From Brassica napus (taxonomy: Eukaryota; Streptophyta; Magnoliopsida; Brassicales; Brassicaceae), in the NCBI RefSeq assembly GCF_020379485.1, contig NC_063436.1, positions 29,386,423-29,450,422 of the forward strand: 64,000 bases of DNA, read 5' to 3'. Numbering within the stretch: the first letter of the stretch is position 1; each line of letters opens with the position of its first letter. The notes under the pieces are model-generated. The model had not been told where the DNA came from, ran no database searches, and worked only from the letters and a program-made list of their open reading frames with translations. Made by a program: the position numbers and the translations under genes. Below are positions 22,684 through 32,055 of this stretch, piece after piece.

Positions 22684-23001
22684 TTAGATAACCTCTTTTT
22701 CCTGAAAATGTAAAGAGTTTATTTTTATCAGCAAAAGAGTTATAATTAAATTGAGAATTAACAACATGATGTTTGTGGGTTTGAGAAGTTGGGTTTGATT
22801 GATCCTTGAAGGATCTGGTGGCTTGGGCTCGACATAGAAAGCCTCTGGAGCATCTCCAAATCTCCTTTCTCCTGGCTGTGGACGTTGGCCTTGTGCCTTC
22901 TTTCTTTTCCTCAGCTGTGCAATCAGATCAACCTCTTGCAAAGCTGTCAAATGTTGGTTCTCTTTGGCCATCTGACAGTGGCCGTGTGTTTCTCCTACCA
23001 T
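22684..23001 (-). CDS. N-terminal part of the gag gene in a shifted frame
   Basis: From 23001 the minus strand gives a charged, lysine- and arginine-rich start (LIAQLRKRKKAQGQRP) followed by a proline-rich linker (VEPKPPDPSR). At about 22800 the sensible frame passes to the main gag frame, which reads on through NSFADKNKLFTFSGKRGYLI. The break is probably a one-base indel; programmed frameshifting is possible but no slippery site is obvious. Confidence 0.5.
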   Translation of the reverse strand: MVGETHGHCQMAKENQHLTALQEVDLIAQLRKRKKAQGQRPQPGERRFGDAPEAFYVEPKPPDPSRINQTQLLKPTNIMLLILNLIITLLLIKINSLHFQEKEVI

Positions 23002-23566
23002 GGCTTCCTGAAAACACTCTCAAAGATCAAGTGAAAGATATGGGAAGGTCTGGTCGAACCAAAATAAATCAAGTGCACAATGCAATTTTAAACTAAACCG
23101 AGAAAATATGCAATTATGAACCGAAATGAAATAAAGTATGCAAAAATTATTTTTCTTTTGGTTTTCTCAATGCAAACACGAAATGAATCAATATGGAATG
23201 ACAATTAACACAAATGAAAAGAAAATATGGAAAGAAAACTAACACTTATTTTTTTTTGAATTTTCTTATGCAAGAAACAAATATGGAAATGCAGATTTTT
23301 TTTTTAAATGAATGCACAAAATCTAAATATGGCAAGTGGAGCTGGGGAATGAATGCAAACACAATATGAGATTTCTTTTTTTAAAATTTTCGTGAATCAA
23401 ATGCAAGAAACTTCTTCTCTTTTGTTTTTCTTTTCTTAAGAACAATAACAATACAAAAACTGTTTTTATGGCTTTTCGGTTTATGATGAAAACAAATGCA
23501 AGCAAATGAAATATGATGCAAGGATAGATATCACCTTAGTCAGGAGCTTGAGCTCTGATACCAAAA
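23002..23566 (-). other. Leader of the gag-only element
   Basis: 565 bp between the primer-binding site (23552-23563) and the first gag ATG. It is AT-rich and without genes. It probably holds the packaging signal, by analogy with other LTR elements. Confidence 0.5.
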
Positions 23567-24967
23567 TGTTGTAGGCACAGGGGGGGGGGGGGGGGTAACC
23601 CACGAATTGATAGAGGTTGGATCCAAGCTACAACCTGAGAACAATGAGAACCGATTTTTATGAGTTTTTAGAGTTTTATATTGCAAACAGAAACAAATAT
23701 GAATATGAATCAAAATGATAATATGAATAAAAACAAATAGAAAAGGGATAGATTGATGGAGATGGGATCTTTGTTGCTGGATGTGTATCACTCTCAACAA
23801 GGATCAATGGATGGGAGATGAATGAAGATGGAACCGGTCTTGCTGGATGTGTATCACTCTCAAGATCGATTAATGGATGGAGATGGGATGATGGACGCCA
23901 CAAAGCTCTGTGAAAGGAGGCTTTGATAAGTCAAGTTGCTCCAGAGTTGTTTCTCACACACTCAAAAGACTTAGAACAATAGTTTTGACAAAACTAGAAA
24001 AACTGAATAATTCATAATACTTTCAAAGATGGGTGATTTACAATGAAACAAAGACTAGAGCTTTATAGGCTCGACCAAGGACTCTCTAACAGTCATAAAA
24101 TGACATAAGGAAAGAAATAAAATCGAAATAATAAACTTGGAAGCAAAGGAATTGATGGCTCCTTGAAAACTAGCCGTTGGAGGCTTAATGATGAGAATCT
24201 TGGCCAAATGAATGTAGATGGGGTCCTCCTTGTATCTGGACGGTTTGAGGGGGTAAGTGAGCTTCCTGGGAATCTTCTTAATGGTCTGGAAGGTGCTGAT
24301 GTCGTGCATAGACTGAAGGAAAAAGAGCTGTTGGAGTTTTAATGCTTGAGACTCCAAATAAGGCAAGTTGGGGTTAATGAGGATCCTCCTGATCCTATGT
24401 GGGCTGGTGCATGGAATGAACTTGTCTGACTCTTCTGGACCATTGGATAGACTTCCTGAATGCATAGATATATCTCCTGGTCGCCAATGTCTGGTTTGAA
24501 GCTGATTGAACCGGTTAGCTTCCAATTGAGGCAAGTGTAGAACTGGTTTGACCGGTTTTGGAGATTGGATCATAACTTCATAATTCCGTGTCCATTTCTC
24601 CTGATCTTTGGCTTTCTGGAAAGCTGATAAACTCCTCTTGACTCCAATGATGGGCTTTGCTTCAGGCCGCTCCTTCCTTGGGCTGGAATCTCCTTCTAAA
24701 GTCGGGTACTCGCAGATGGACGGGCTGAGAAACCTCTGAGTTGAAAAATTCATAACTTCTTGCTCCGTGAATATTTTGGCCCAATTCCAATTGGCCTGGA
24801 CTCCTTCTTGAGTTTAGAATCCATAAAAATTATCCTCGTGACTTAAACCCTCCTGGTTTGTAAGATACAGCATTTTTAGTGCACATGTGTTCTGCTTGGC
24901 GCTTTGGCTGGTTAAGTAGGGCTTTGGGTTGACCTCCGGTTCGGTTGCTGATCTGATGACCACATCA
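23567..24967 (-). repeat. LTR of the gag-only element (5' LTR on the minus strand)
   Basis: 1401 bp. It differs from the other LTR by a longer G tract (23580-23595) and about three base changes, one of which (near 24814) puts a TAG or TAA-type stop into the frame that stays open in the other LTR. That leaves a 232-codon open tail here. Confidence 0.92.
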
Positions 24968-24972
24968 CATCT

Positions 24973-25920
24973 CCTCCTTCAGTCTTGTGGTACACTGATG
25001 GTTCCTTTGTGCACTTCTCAAATCTCATCTCCTTGATAACCTGATCGAGTTTCACATTCCATGCTTTGGGTGTCTAGTGTAACACACAAACTCGATCCTC
25101 TTCTCCTTTCTTGTCAGAACCAGTCGGTCTATCTACAAGCTCCCACATCTTGTTTCTTGTGATAGATTTTAACTCGTCTGCTATAGCTTCAACCCAATTC
25201 TCTTCACAAAATAGGTTGAACTCATCTGAGGCTAACACTCCTCCTCTATCGGTGCATCCTAGATTGAACATAGCTGAGGCAACCTCTCTTCCTCTATCGG
25301 TGCAACCTAGATTGAACTTAGCTGAGGCAAACTCTCCTCCTTTATCGGTGTGAAATTTTTTGAACCAATAAAATGCCTCATGATTATCTGCTGGCGTTGG
25401 TGGTGCGATTCGTCCACACAAATCTCCAAGCAATAATATCAATGGCTTTGATGTATGAACCATGGCCTTAGTCAGGAATGAGTCTTTGATTTGCTTCTCT
25501 GCGAGACATGTGTCACACACGCCTTTTTTATGTGTTACACTCGGGAATAAATGTCCCGTTTGCTTTCCTGCGAGACATGTGTCACACACGCCTTTTTTGT
25601 GTATTACACTCGGGAATAAATGTCTCGTTTGCTTTCCTGTGAGACATGACACACGCCTTCTTTGTGTGTTACACTCGACATTCCTACGACCATCTCCTTC
25701 CTTACCATGTTGTTCATCACTTCATAGCTTATATGTCCCAGTCGAGCATGCCACCTCCATGTAGCATCTTCGTCCCTGACATGCAAACACTCCGGGTAGC
25801 TTATCTCTATAGGGGTCTTGTAGAGACGATTTGAAGATCTTGTCACACAAACTAGCAACCTTCCATGCGAATTTGTGAGCATTAAGTAGACATCTTTCAT
25901 GTTAACCTCACATCCATTCT
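24973..25920 (-). pseudogene. Copia integrase and RT N-terminus remnant with internal tandem expansions
   Basis: The minus strand carries the GAG pre-integrase motif (WRWHARLGHISYEVMNNM), then integrase and RT pieces. Two in-frame expansions are striking. A 69-bp unit (23 residues, containing CLAGKQTGHLFPSV) occurs three times at about 25490-25690. A 48-bp unit (16 residues, with NLGCTDRGREVASAMF and related forms of the integrase TD-GGEF motif) occurs about three times at 25217-25360. The sequence jumps from the integrase core directly to the RT start (NWVEAIADELKSITRNKMWE) and then to KAWNVKLDQV, so two large parts are deleted. Confidence 0.8.
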
Positions 25921-27121
25921 CTGTTGCTTACCCAAGACTCAATATATTGTGCTTCAGGTCGGATATATAGTATATGTCTTTGAGTGCCTTCTTCTCTCCA
26001 GTCTTGTACACAAAAGTAACCACACCCCTTCCTACAATGTAAACACACATTCCATCACCAAACTTCACTTTCCTTTTAGTGTTGAGATTCAAACTCAAAA
26101 AGAACTCCTTGTTTTCCGTCATGTGATTTCTCGCTTCATTATCCAAATACCAGACACTTGAATTGCCTTTGTCGGTATCAATATTCTTTGGAATCACCTT
26201 ATTTTCGTTCAAAAACACCACTTCATGTACATAAAGTACATCGGCCTCTTATGTCTGGTTTAGGTTGGTTTCTTGATTCTCCTCTGTCTTCTCGGGACAA
26301 ACAGTTACGCAGTGACCAGGCTTGTCACATCTCCAACATATCAGCTTTGAACGATTCTTCTTCGAGATGTTATATTCGGTGTGTGACACACGATTTTGGT
26401 TGTGTGACCTACCTCGACCTCTGCCTCTACCATTCCGTCCTCTTCCTCTACCACGAGAATTCTCATAGCCCCTCTGACTATGCTCTTCATTGTTTGAAAA
26501 CATCAGCTTCCCTTGGTCTTCTTTCTGAGTTTCTTCTCCTACACGCTCCTCGTACGCCTTAAGCCTTCCAACTATGTCCTCAAAACCCGTCGAGTTGAGG
26601 TCTAGGACTTGCTCAAGCGATGCTATGATCTGGATATACTTGTGTCTCGGAAGACCCTTTAAGAACTTCTTGACCATCTTGGATTCTTTTATGTTCTCTC
26701 CCAACGAGGTTGCTTTGGATGATATGCCCGATATCTTTCCCGCGAAGTCATCGACCGTATCGTTATCATCTATCTTCAACCTATCAAACTCTTTCATCAA
26801 CGTCTGAAGTCTCGCCTCCCTTACACGATCAGCTCATAGGTGTCGCGACTTGATGGTGTTCTAGATCTTTTTTGATGCAGTTTGTTCTCCCACCTGAAGA
26901 ATCAACGTCTCGGGAACATATTGAAACAAAAGAGCTATCGCAACATCGTTCTTCTTTTGATTATCTGAACTGGGTTCGATCGTGTCCCACACTTCATGAA
27001 CACGAAGTAGAACCTTCATCCTCATCGACCAAACTGTGTAGTTTGTTGATGTCAACATCGGACATTGGATGGATGTAGATCCAAGGTTCTTCGTGCGTGA
27101 AGCCCTAGTCATGTCAGCCAT
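25921..27121 (-). pseudogene. Copia gag and protease remnant
   Basis: Gag starts at 27121 ([12 protein letters not shown], then [20 protein letters not shown]). It continues in a second frame from 26800 (UBN2-type region, SKMVKKFLKGLPRHKYIQII), an RGRG-rich stretch and a CCHC knuckle (CWRCDKPGHCVTVC, near 26320). The protease block (25928-26221) reads WYLDNEARNHMTE, where active elements have a D-S/T/N-G-A core. At least two frame breaks and stops are present. Confidence 0.85.
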
Positions 27122-27212
27122 CTTGCCGTCACGTTCTCTTGTTCACAAGCACCAGGATCTTAAGCTACAACTTAAGCTTAGATCGAGTCTCCAGCTTGAA
27201 GCTTTGATACCA

Positions 27213-27743
27213 ATTCAAGTCTCTTTGGAAACAAAGAATTATAAGAACAACTTTTCTTATTAGCTTTAGAAACTACTCAAAACTAAAGCTCTCAATGTTT
27301 CTCTCTTAGATCTTATGGAACACCTCTCCATTATACCTATATTTATATAAAAGACAATTCCCTTTAATATGTGGGATATGGAAAACACAAATCTAATCTA
27401 AATAGAAACTTCATTTTCATATTTCTAGGTTTCTTTATTGTGTTTATCTTAACATATTAAACATATACTCCCTCTGTTTTGATATGTAAGTAGTTTTAGC
27501 AAAAAAATGTTTGTTTCACAATGTAAGATGTTTACATAATCCAAAGCACTTTTTACATTTATTACATGTTTTGTGACCAATCAAATAATTCATACATTTT
27601 TATTATTGGTTGAATTTATGTATTAAATGCTATTTTTTCAAAAGTAAAAAGTTTTTTAATATTCACACTTCTAACTCAAACTACTTACAAATAAAAACAG
27701 AGGGAGTAATAATATGTTAAGTTTCTACAAGCTTGGAATTATC
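27213..27743 (-). repeat. Copia LTR (5' LTR on the minus strand) carrying a MITE
   Basis: Matches 18372-18654 apart from a 239 bp insertion at 27468-27706. The primer-binding site abuts it at 27201-27212. Divergence from the other LTR is high, perhaps 15-20 percent by eye. Confidence 0.8.
27468..27706. mobile_element. Stowaway-like MITE
   Basis: Terminal inverted repeats CTCCCTCTGTTTTGATATG and, in reverse complement of the right end, CTCCCTCTGTTTTTATTTG agree over about 24 of 26 bases and are flanked by TA on both sides (27466-27467, 27707-27708). The other Copia LTR lacks the insert (empty site near 18616), which confirms it. This is typical of Tc1/mariner-derived Stowaway elements. It has no coding capacity. 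Confidence 0.9.
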
Positions 27744-28539
27744 TGTGCTCTGTTCTCAACCTCCACTGATCTCGATTTGCTCCAGCTCAGAGATTCCCGG
27801 TAAATTCTCAAAGTTCTAAGCTTTCGAAGTGGGTTTCAAAGATAAATGCTGGGTTGTTTCTGCTCTGATGCAGTTTCGTGTTCTTACCTTCTGAGGGATT
27901 GATTTGGTAGGGTTTGTAGTATAGCCTGAGATTTAAGGTTCTTGGTCTACCGGTAGATAGTAGTAGATGTTGATCTTTATTCTCTAGGGCTTTGGTTTTG
28001 GGGGGGGGGGGGGGGGGGGGAGATGAAATCTGGAGTGGATTGGACTAAAAAGTTCTTGAAATGCTCCTGGATTTGAGTTTGAGAAGTTATAATAAGTCAA
28101 TGAGTTGGGTTCATTGGTGTGAAGGATAACTAGACGCTGAGAGGGTGCACATCTAGTAGCACTCTGACTGTTTCATCGGGTTTTTAAGTTTAGAAGAAGA
28201 AAAAAAATGAAGTATGCAAGATCCTGAAAATTCTAGGATTGATTTGGTTGAGCTGAAAGTTCAACTTGATTTGATTCTAAAAAGTATTTTTAGTAATTGG
28301 GGAGGTTTCTGAGTCAGAAGGTTAGTAAAAGTGAGTTGGATAAAACATGTCACCGTCTTTTGGGGAAGGAGAATCTTCCTCTACACAACAAGTTGATTCA
28401 CTCCATCTTGAGAAATGCATCTCTTGCTAAATCCCCACCACCTGCTGGTCACCCTAACCAGAACAGGAATGATCATGTTTGGTCAAATGGGGTGGTGTTA
28501 CCCAAGGTGGCAATAAGAGACAGGCCTAGTCCACTTTAC
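27744..28539 (+). pseudogene. ADA1-like copy A, truncated
   Basis: The 5' leader (27744-28213) and first coding part match the intact gene at 30150-30840. The likely ATG is at 28214 (MQDPENSRIDLVELK). A deletion removes the block containing GAERCRR and shifts the frame near 28285. The homologous sequence continues at 28300-28539 (GRFLSQKVSKSELDKTCHRL, then LHNKLIHSILRNASLAKSPP) and is cut off by a MITE at 28540. A 21-G tract at 28000-28020 sits in the leader and is absent from copy B. Its promoter lies 9.4 kb away on the other side of the Copia element. It cannot make a full protein. Confidence 0.85.
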
Positions 28540-28542
28540 TAA

Positions 28543-29275
28543 GGCCAAGTCCAACCACACGGTAAAACAGCAAAATAGTGCATTGATTTGATGTTTCCTC
28601 TCTCCAACCCAACGGTATATCAAACTGCATTTTAGTGTCATTTTCCTTTTTGCTACAGTGACACACCATATTTGGTGCAACACTGTAGCAGACGGCAAAA
28701 GTTTTTTTTTTGTTTTTTTTTTGTTAAAACTGTTTATTTATGTATTGTTTAATTATATTTGATTTGTATGATTAGTTTATAATTGAATGAATTTTTTAAG
28801 TTATATCACCATTGTTTTGTTATATTTTAATTGTTATAAATATTAGGGTGTATAAAACAAATATAAAATTAAATTTTAAATACATAACAAAGTTTAATTC
28901 AAACATTTGTAGTTGGAATATTATAATATTTAGATCTAGTATGTTATAATTTAACTTTTGCTTGTGTGTTTAATTAATTAATATAACAGTATGTATTAAT
29001 AATAATGTTATTATATAATGTAAATACACTTAAATATAATTATTATTTTAGTTACAATTTTAATATTAGTTAATATATTTTAGTCATAAAACTATTAATA
29101 TTTATCAAAATTATTAAAAATAAAAGAATTTGATTAATAATAAAATAATGAAGAATATTCCTTTTTAGTGTAACATTTGGTGTTGTGGTTGGAGACACAA
29201 AAACATTTAGTGCTAAAACTACACTAAAATAGTGTAATTTTGACACTAAAATGGTGTCATGGGTTGGAGATGCCC
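28543..29275. mobile_element. Harbinger-type MITE truncating ADA1-like copy A
   Basis: The left end GGCCAAGTCCAACC and the right end (reverse complement GGGCATCTCCAACC) form terminal inverted repeats. TAA flanks both sides (28540-28542, 29276-29278), the 3-bp TWA-type duplication of PIF/Harbinger elements. The 733 bp interior is AT-rich and non-coding. Confidence 0.75.
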
Positions 29276-29278
29276 TAA

Positions 29279-30498
29279 GCTCTCCTCATTTTAGCTGCTT
29301 GTCTCTGTCCCGTATGCATCCAACATGCGACCTCTGTTTCCATTTTATTATATTTTCTTTAAAAAGTGAATTATAAGTCAGAGAGATGGCTCTAAAAATT
29401 TTGTAATCTTTTTTTTTATTTAGTCTACCTAGCCATGATGAGAATAGTGTAGCCAGGCTGAGATATACAAAATCCAACGAGTACTACTGCACCAAGTAGA
29501 TGAAAACTAAACCGAGAAATCATAAATAAAAACTTACAATACGGAATTTGACTCGAAAGTAGATATTATTGCTACAAAGAACAATTTGATTAGGTAGGTT
29601 CTATTCAGTTTGCGAGAGGAGAGAGATCAGAGAATCGAAAAGCTTTAGTTACATATATAAATATTTTGATATTTCTAGCTATGTTATATAGTACGAAAAG
29701 TAGATTAAAAAACCCTTGGCGACTTTGTGAGAAGCTTGGTGTCTAGCCATACCAATAATGTCGAGCGAGCAAAATCTCAATAAGCAAAACTTTATCAAGA
29801 CGCAGAGAAAGGACATAACAGAAGACCAAAAAAACAGAGGATACAAAAAGGAAGAAGAAGAAGAAAAGGAATAAAAGCGATCAAAGCCTTCGGACATTCA
29901 AATCTAAAGGCAGTACGAATTTAATCGAAGCAAAGCAGAGGAGTCTTAAAAGAGAGACAGAGAGAGATCATTGGTTTTTGGTCGGAAAAAAAGTTACTTC
30001 TTTTGTTCGGTTTTTTTTTTTGGTCATTTGTCTGAATTCTCTCTGGGTCAATCATAGCCAAAAAAAAAAAAAAAAGGTTGAAGCTTGGGTCCCGCTTCTC
30101 TCATTGCGCAATTCGAAATTCATCCTCCTTTTTAAGGCAATTCGAATCCGTCGCTCTGTTCTCAAACCTTCACTGATCTCGATTTGCGGTGAAATTCTCA
30201 AAGTTCCAAGCTTTCAAAGTGGGTTTTGAAAGATAAAAATGCTCTGCTCTGCTCTGATGCAGTTTCCTGTGAAGTTCGTGTTTGATTTGGTAATTTTTTG
30301 AGCTAGGGGTTTGGTAATAATAATATATCCTGTTACTGAGTCAGCCCAGGTTCTTGGTGTTGTGAGCTAGAATAATAGTATATGCTGAGTTCTTGAAATG
30401 CTCCTGGATTGGGGTTTGACAAGTTGTAATAAGTCAATGAGTTGGATTTGTTGGTGTGAAGGATTTCATCAGTTTTAGAGTTTAGAAGAAGGATAAGT
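29279..30498 (+). promoter_or_regulatory. Promoter and 5' UTR of the intact ADA1-like gene
   Basis: 29279-29690 shows nothing recognisable. From about 29755 the sequence matches the separated promoter of copy A, including the pyrimidine- and purine-rich blocks and TTCGGTTTTTT. The leader at 30150-30498 matches 27744-28213. Conservation between the copies suggests that this stretch contains the working promoter and leader. Confidence 0.55.
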
Positions 30499-31473
30499 AT
30501 GCAAGGTCATGAAGAAGAAGATCACAGGACTGATCTGGCTGACCTGAAATTGCATATTGTGAAGAAGGTTGGGGCTGAGAGATGTAGAAGGTATTTTTAT
30601 TACTTGGGTAGGTTTCTGAGTCACAAGGTTACCAAGAGCGAGTTTGATAAGTCATGCCACCGTCTTTTAGGGAGGGAGAATCTTCTTCCTCTGCACAACA
30701 AGTTGATTCACTCCATCTTGAGAAGTGCATCCCTTGCTAAATCCCCACCACCTACTCGTCACCCTAACCATAATAGGAGTGATCATGTTTTGTCAAATGG
30801 GGTGTTACCCAAGGTGGCAATAAGAGACAGGCCTATTCCACTTGGGCAAAACAAAAAGGTTGAGAGTCCGTTACATCAGCCACATTGTAGAGGTAACAGA
30901 AACATGGAGAATGGAGGCGGTGCATTACTGGATAAAGTTAAGGTCGCTGCTCCAGTTATCAGAGATGAGGAAGCTCGAGAGGAGCGAGGTAGATTGACTC
31001 TTTCCACTACCCCTGTAGTTGCACCTCTAGGGATTCCATTTTGGGAAGCTAGTGTCGGTGGGGCCTGCAGAGCAAACAGGGCTGACTTCATTAGTTGCTA
31101 TGACAGTGGTGGATTGTCAGACACAGAGATGCTGAGAAAGAGGATGGAGAGTATTGCAGTAGCACATGGTCTTGGAGGTGTTTCACCGGAGTGTACTAGT
31201 ATGTTAAATAACATGTTGGATGTGTACCTGAAGAAACTGATTAAGTCATGCGTCGATTTGTCTGGAGCTCGGTCCACGAGTGGAAAGCAAAGTAATAGTT
31301 TGCCGATAGAAACTAGCAACCAACCATCTGACACAACGCAAGAACAACATCTTGTGTCTTTGCTTGATTTTAGAGCTGCAACGGAGCCTAATCCATCTCA
31401 ACTTGGGGAACACTGGCCATTGCTTCGGGAGAGACTTTTGATGCGTTCGTTTGAGGAACGAGAAGGGATGTGA
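30499..31473 (+). CDS. SAGA complex ADA1-like (SAGA-Tad1 family) protein, copy B
   Basis: A single-exon gene encodes 324 residues. The N-terminal SAGA-Tad1 region contains DLADLKLHIVKKVGAERCRR, YFYYLGRFLSHKVTKSEFDK and LLPLHNKLIHSILRSASLAK. A low-complexity middle part follows, then a conserved C-terminal region with GGLSDTEMLRKRMESIAVAH and LLRERLLMRSFEERE. Plant ADA1 homologues are core subunits of the SAGA co-activator, which acetylates and deubiquitinates histones at RNA polymerase II promoters in the nucleus. The start matches that of the family and of copy A. The tandem partner at 27744-28539 is dead, so this is the only working copy here. It corresponds by order to Arabidopsis At4g31440 (from memory). 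Confidence 0.88.
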   Translation: MQGHEEEDHRTDLADLKLHIVKKVGAERCRRYFYYLGRFLSHKVTKSEFDKSCHRLLGRENLLPLHNKLIHSILRSASLAKSPPPTRHPNHNRSDHVLSNGVLPKVAIRDRPIPLGQNKKVESPLHQPHCRGNRNMENGGGALLDKVKVAAPVIRDEEAREERGRLTLSTTPVVAPLGIPFWEASVGGACRANRADFISCYDSGGLSDTEMLRKRMESIAVAHGLGGVSPECTSMLNNMLDVYLKKLIKSCVDLSGARSTSGKQSNSLPIETSNQPSDTTQEQHLVSLLDFRAATEPNPSQLGEHWPLLRERLLMRSFEEREGM

Positions 31474-32055
31474 AGGAACATGTTTGAGATATTGGATATT
31501 GCAAATTGTCTGAGTAAGCTGCTCTGGTCCCAAAGCGCTGCATCACCTGATGGCTGAGTGCACATCTATGCCCTGCAGCTAGCAGACTTGGTGGTAACTT
31601 GGCCACTCCAGCGAGTTTCAAGCTCTGTGTATCATACAGGCCGGTAAGGGAATCAAGAGAGTTGTGGCAGAGATACAAGCTGGAGGAAGGTACAAACTAT
31701 CATGTAATAGCTGCAGTACTGCGTTGTATGTAACATATAGTCTTAGAATTGTTCAGATTCATTTCTTGAAAACACATTGACATTTTTACATTTACTGAGA
31801 GTACTAAGAATGTAAGATTAAATCTTTGTTCTTCAAATGACATCTTTGGAATGCAATAAGCTGAAGAAAAACACAGGAGAGTTGTGTCATTAGACGAGAA
31901 CACATGCAATAGAGAGAGACAAAGCGATTGTGAATATGTATGTACACAAAGGAAATGCTGAGGCCCTTTTTAGGCGGGTTCCATTGTTGTTCACAAGCTT
32001 TGGATGAAATAAATACTATGACGAACCAGGAGGCAGAAGAAGAAGAAGACGGTGG
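31474..32055. other. Convergent 3' regions of the ADA1-like and RING genes
   Basis: The two genes converge here and the stretch should hold both 3' UTRs. No additional gene is visible. Confidence 0.5.

Larger units (their letters stand above)
19652..24967 (-). mobile_element. Young gag-only LTR retrotransposon (TR-GAG-like, Ty3/gypsy type)
   Basis: LTRs at 19652-21044 (1393 bp) and 23567-24967 (1401 bp) begin TGTTGTAGGC and end ACCACATCA on the plus strand. CATCT flanks both sides as a perfect 5-bp target duplication (19647-19651, 24968-24972). The 8-base length difference is exactly the G-tract difference (8 versus 16 G), and I see only about three substitutions, so the insertion is very recent. 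The primer-binding site TGGTATCAGAGC (complement of 23552-23563) matches tRNA-iMet. The 2.5 kb interior carries only a gag-type gene, with no protease, RT, RNase H or integrase. It must therefore have moved using enzymes of another element. It sits inside the RT of the older Copia. Confidence 0.9.
18372..27743 (-). mobile_element. Degenerate Copia LTR retrotransposon inserted in ADA1-like copy A
   Basis: LTRs lie at 18372-18654 (283 bp, TG...CA) and 27213-27743, the latter enlarged by a 239 bp MITE. The primer-binding site TGGTATCAAAGC (complement of 27201-27212) fits initiator tRNA-Met, so the element reads on the minus strand. Gag, protease, integrase and reverse transcriptase pieces follow in Ty1/copia order but are broken. 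The protease motif is DNE instead of D-S/T-G. Most of the integrase C-terminus and part of the RT are deleted. The RT box reads YINDL instead of Y-V/I-DD-L. The LTRs differ at many positions, so this is an old insertion. The flanks CATTG and CTGTG may be a mutated 5-bp target duplication. A younger element (19652-24967) sits inside the RT region. Confidence 0.85.

Noticed and set aside
25490..25690. CRISPR-like array of 69-bp units
   Set aside because: The units are contiguous, in frame with a Copia integrase and without unique spacers; this is a plant nuclear sequence.
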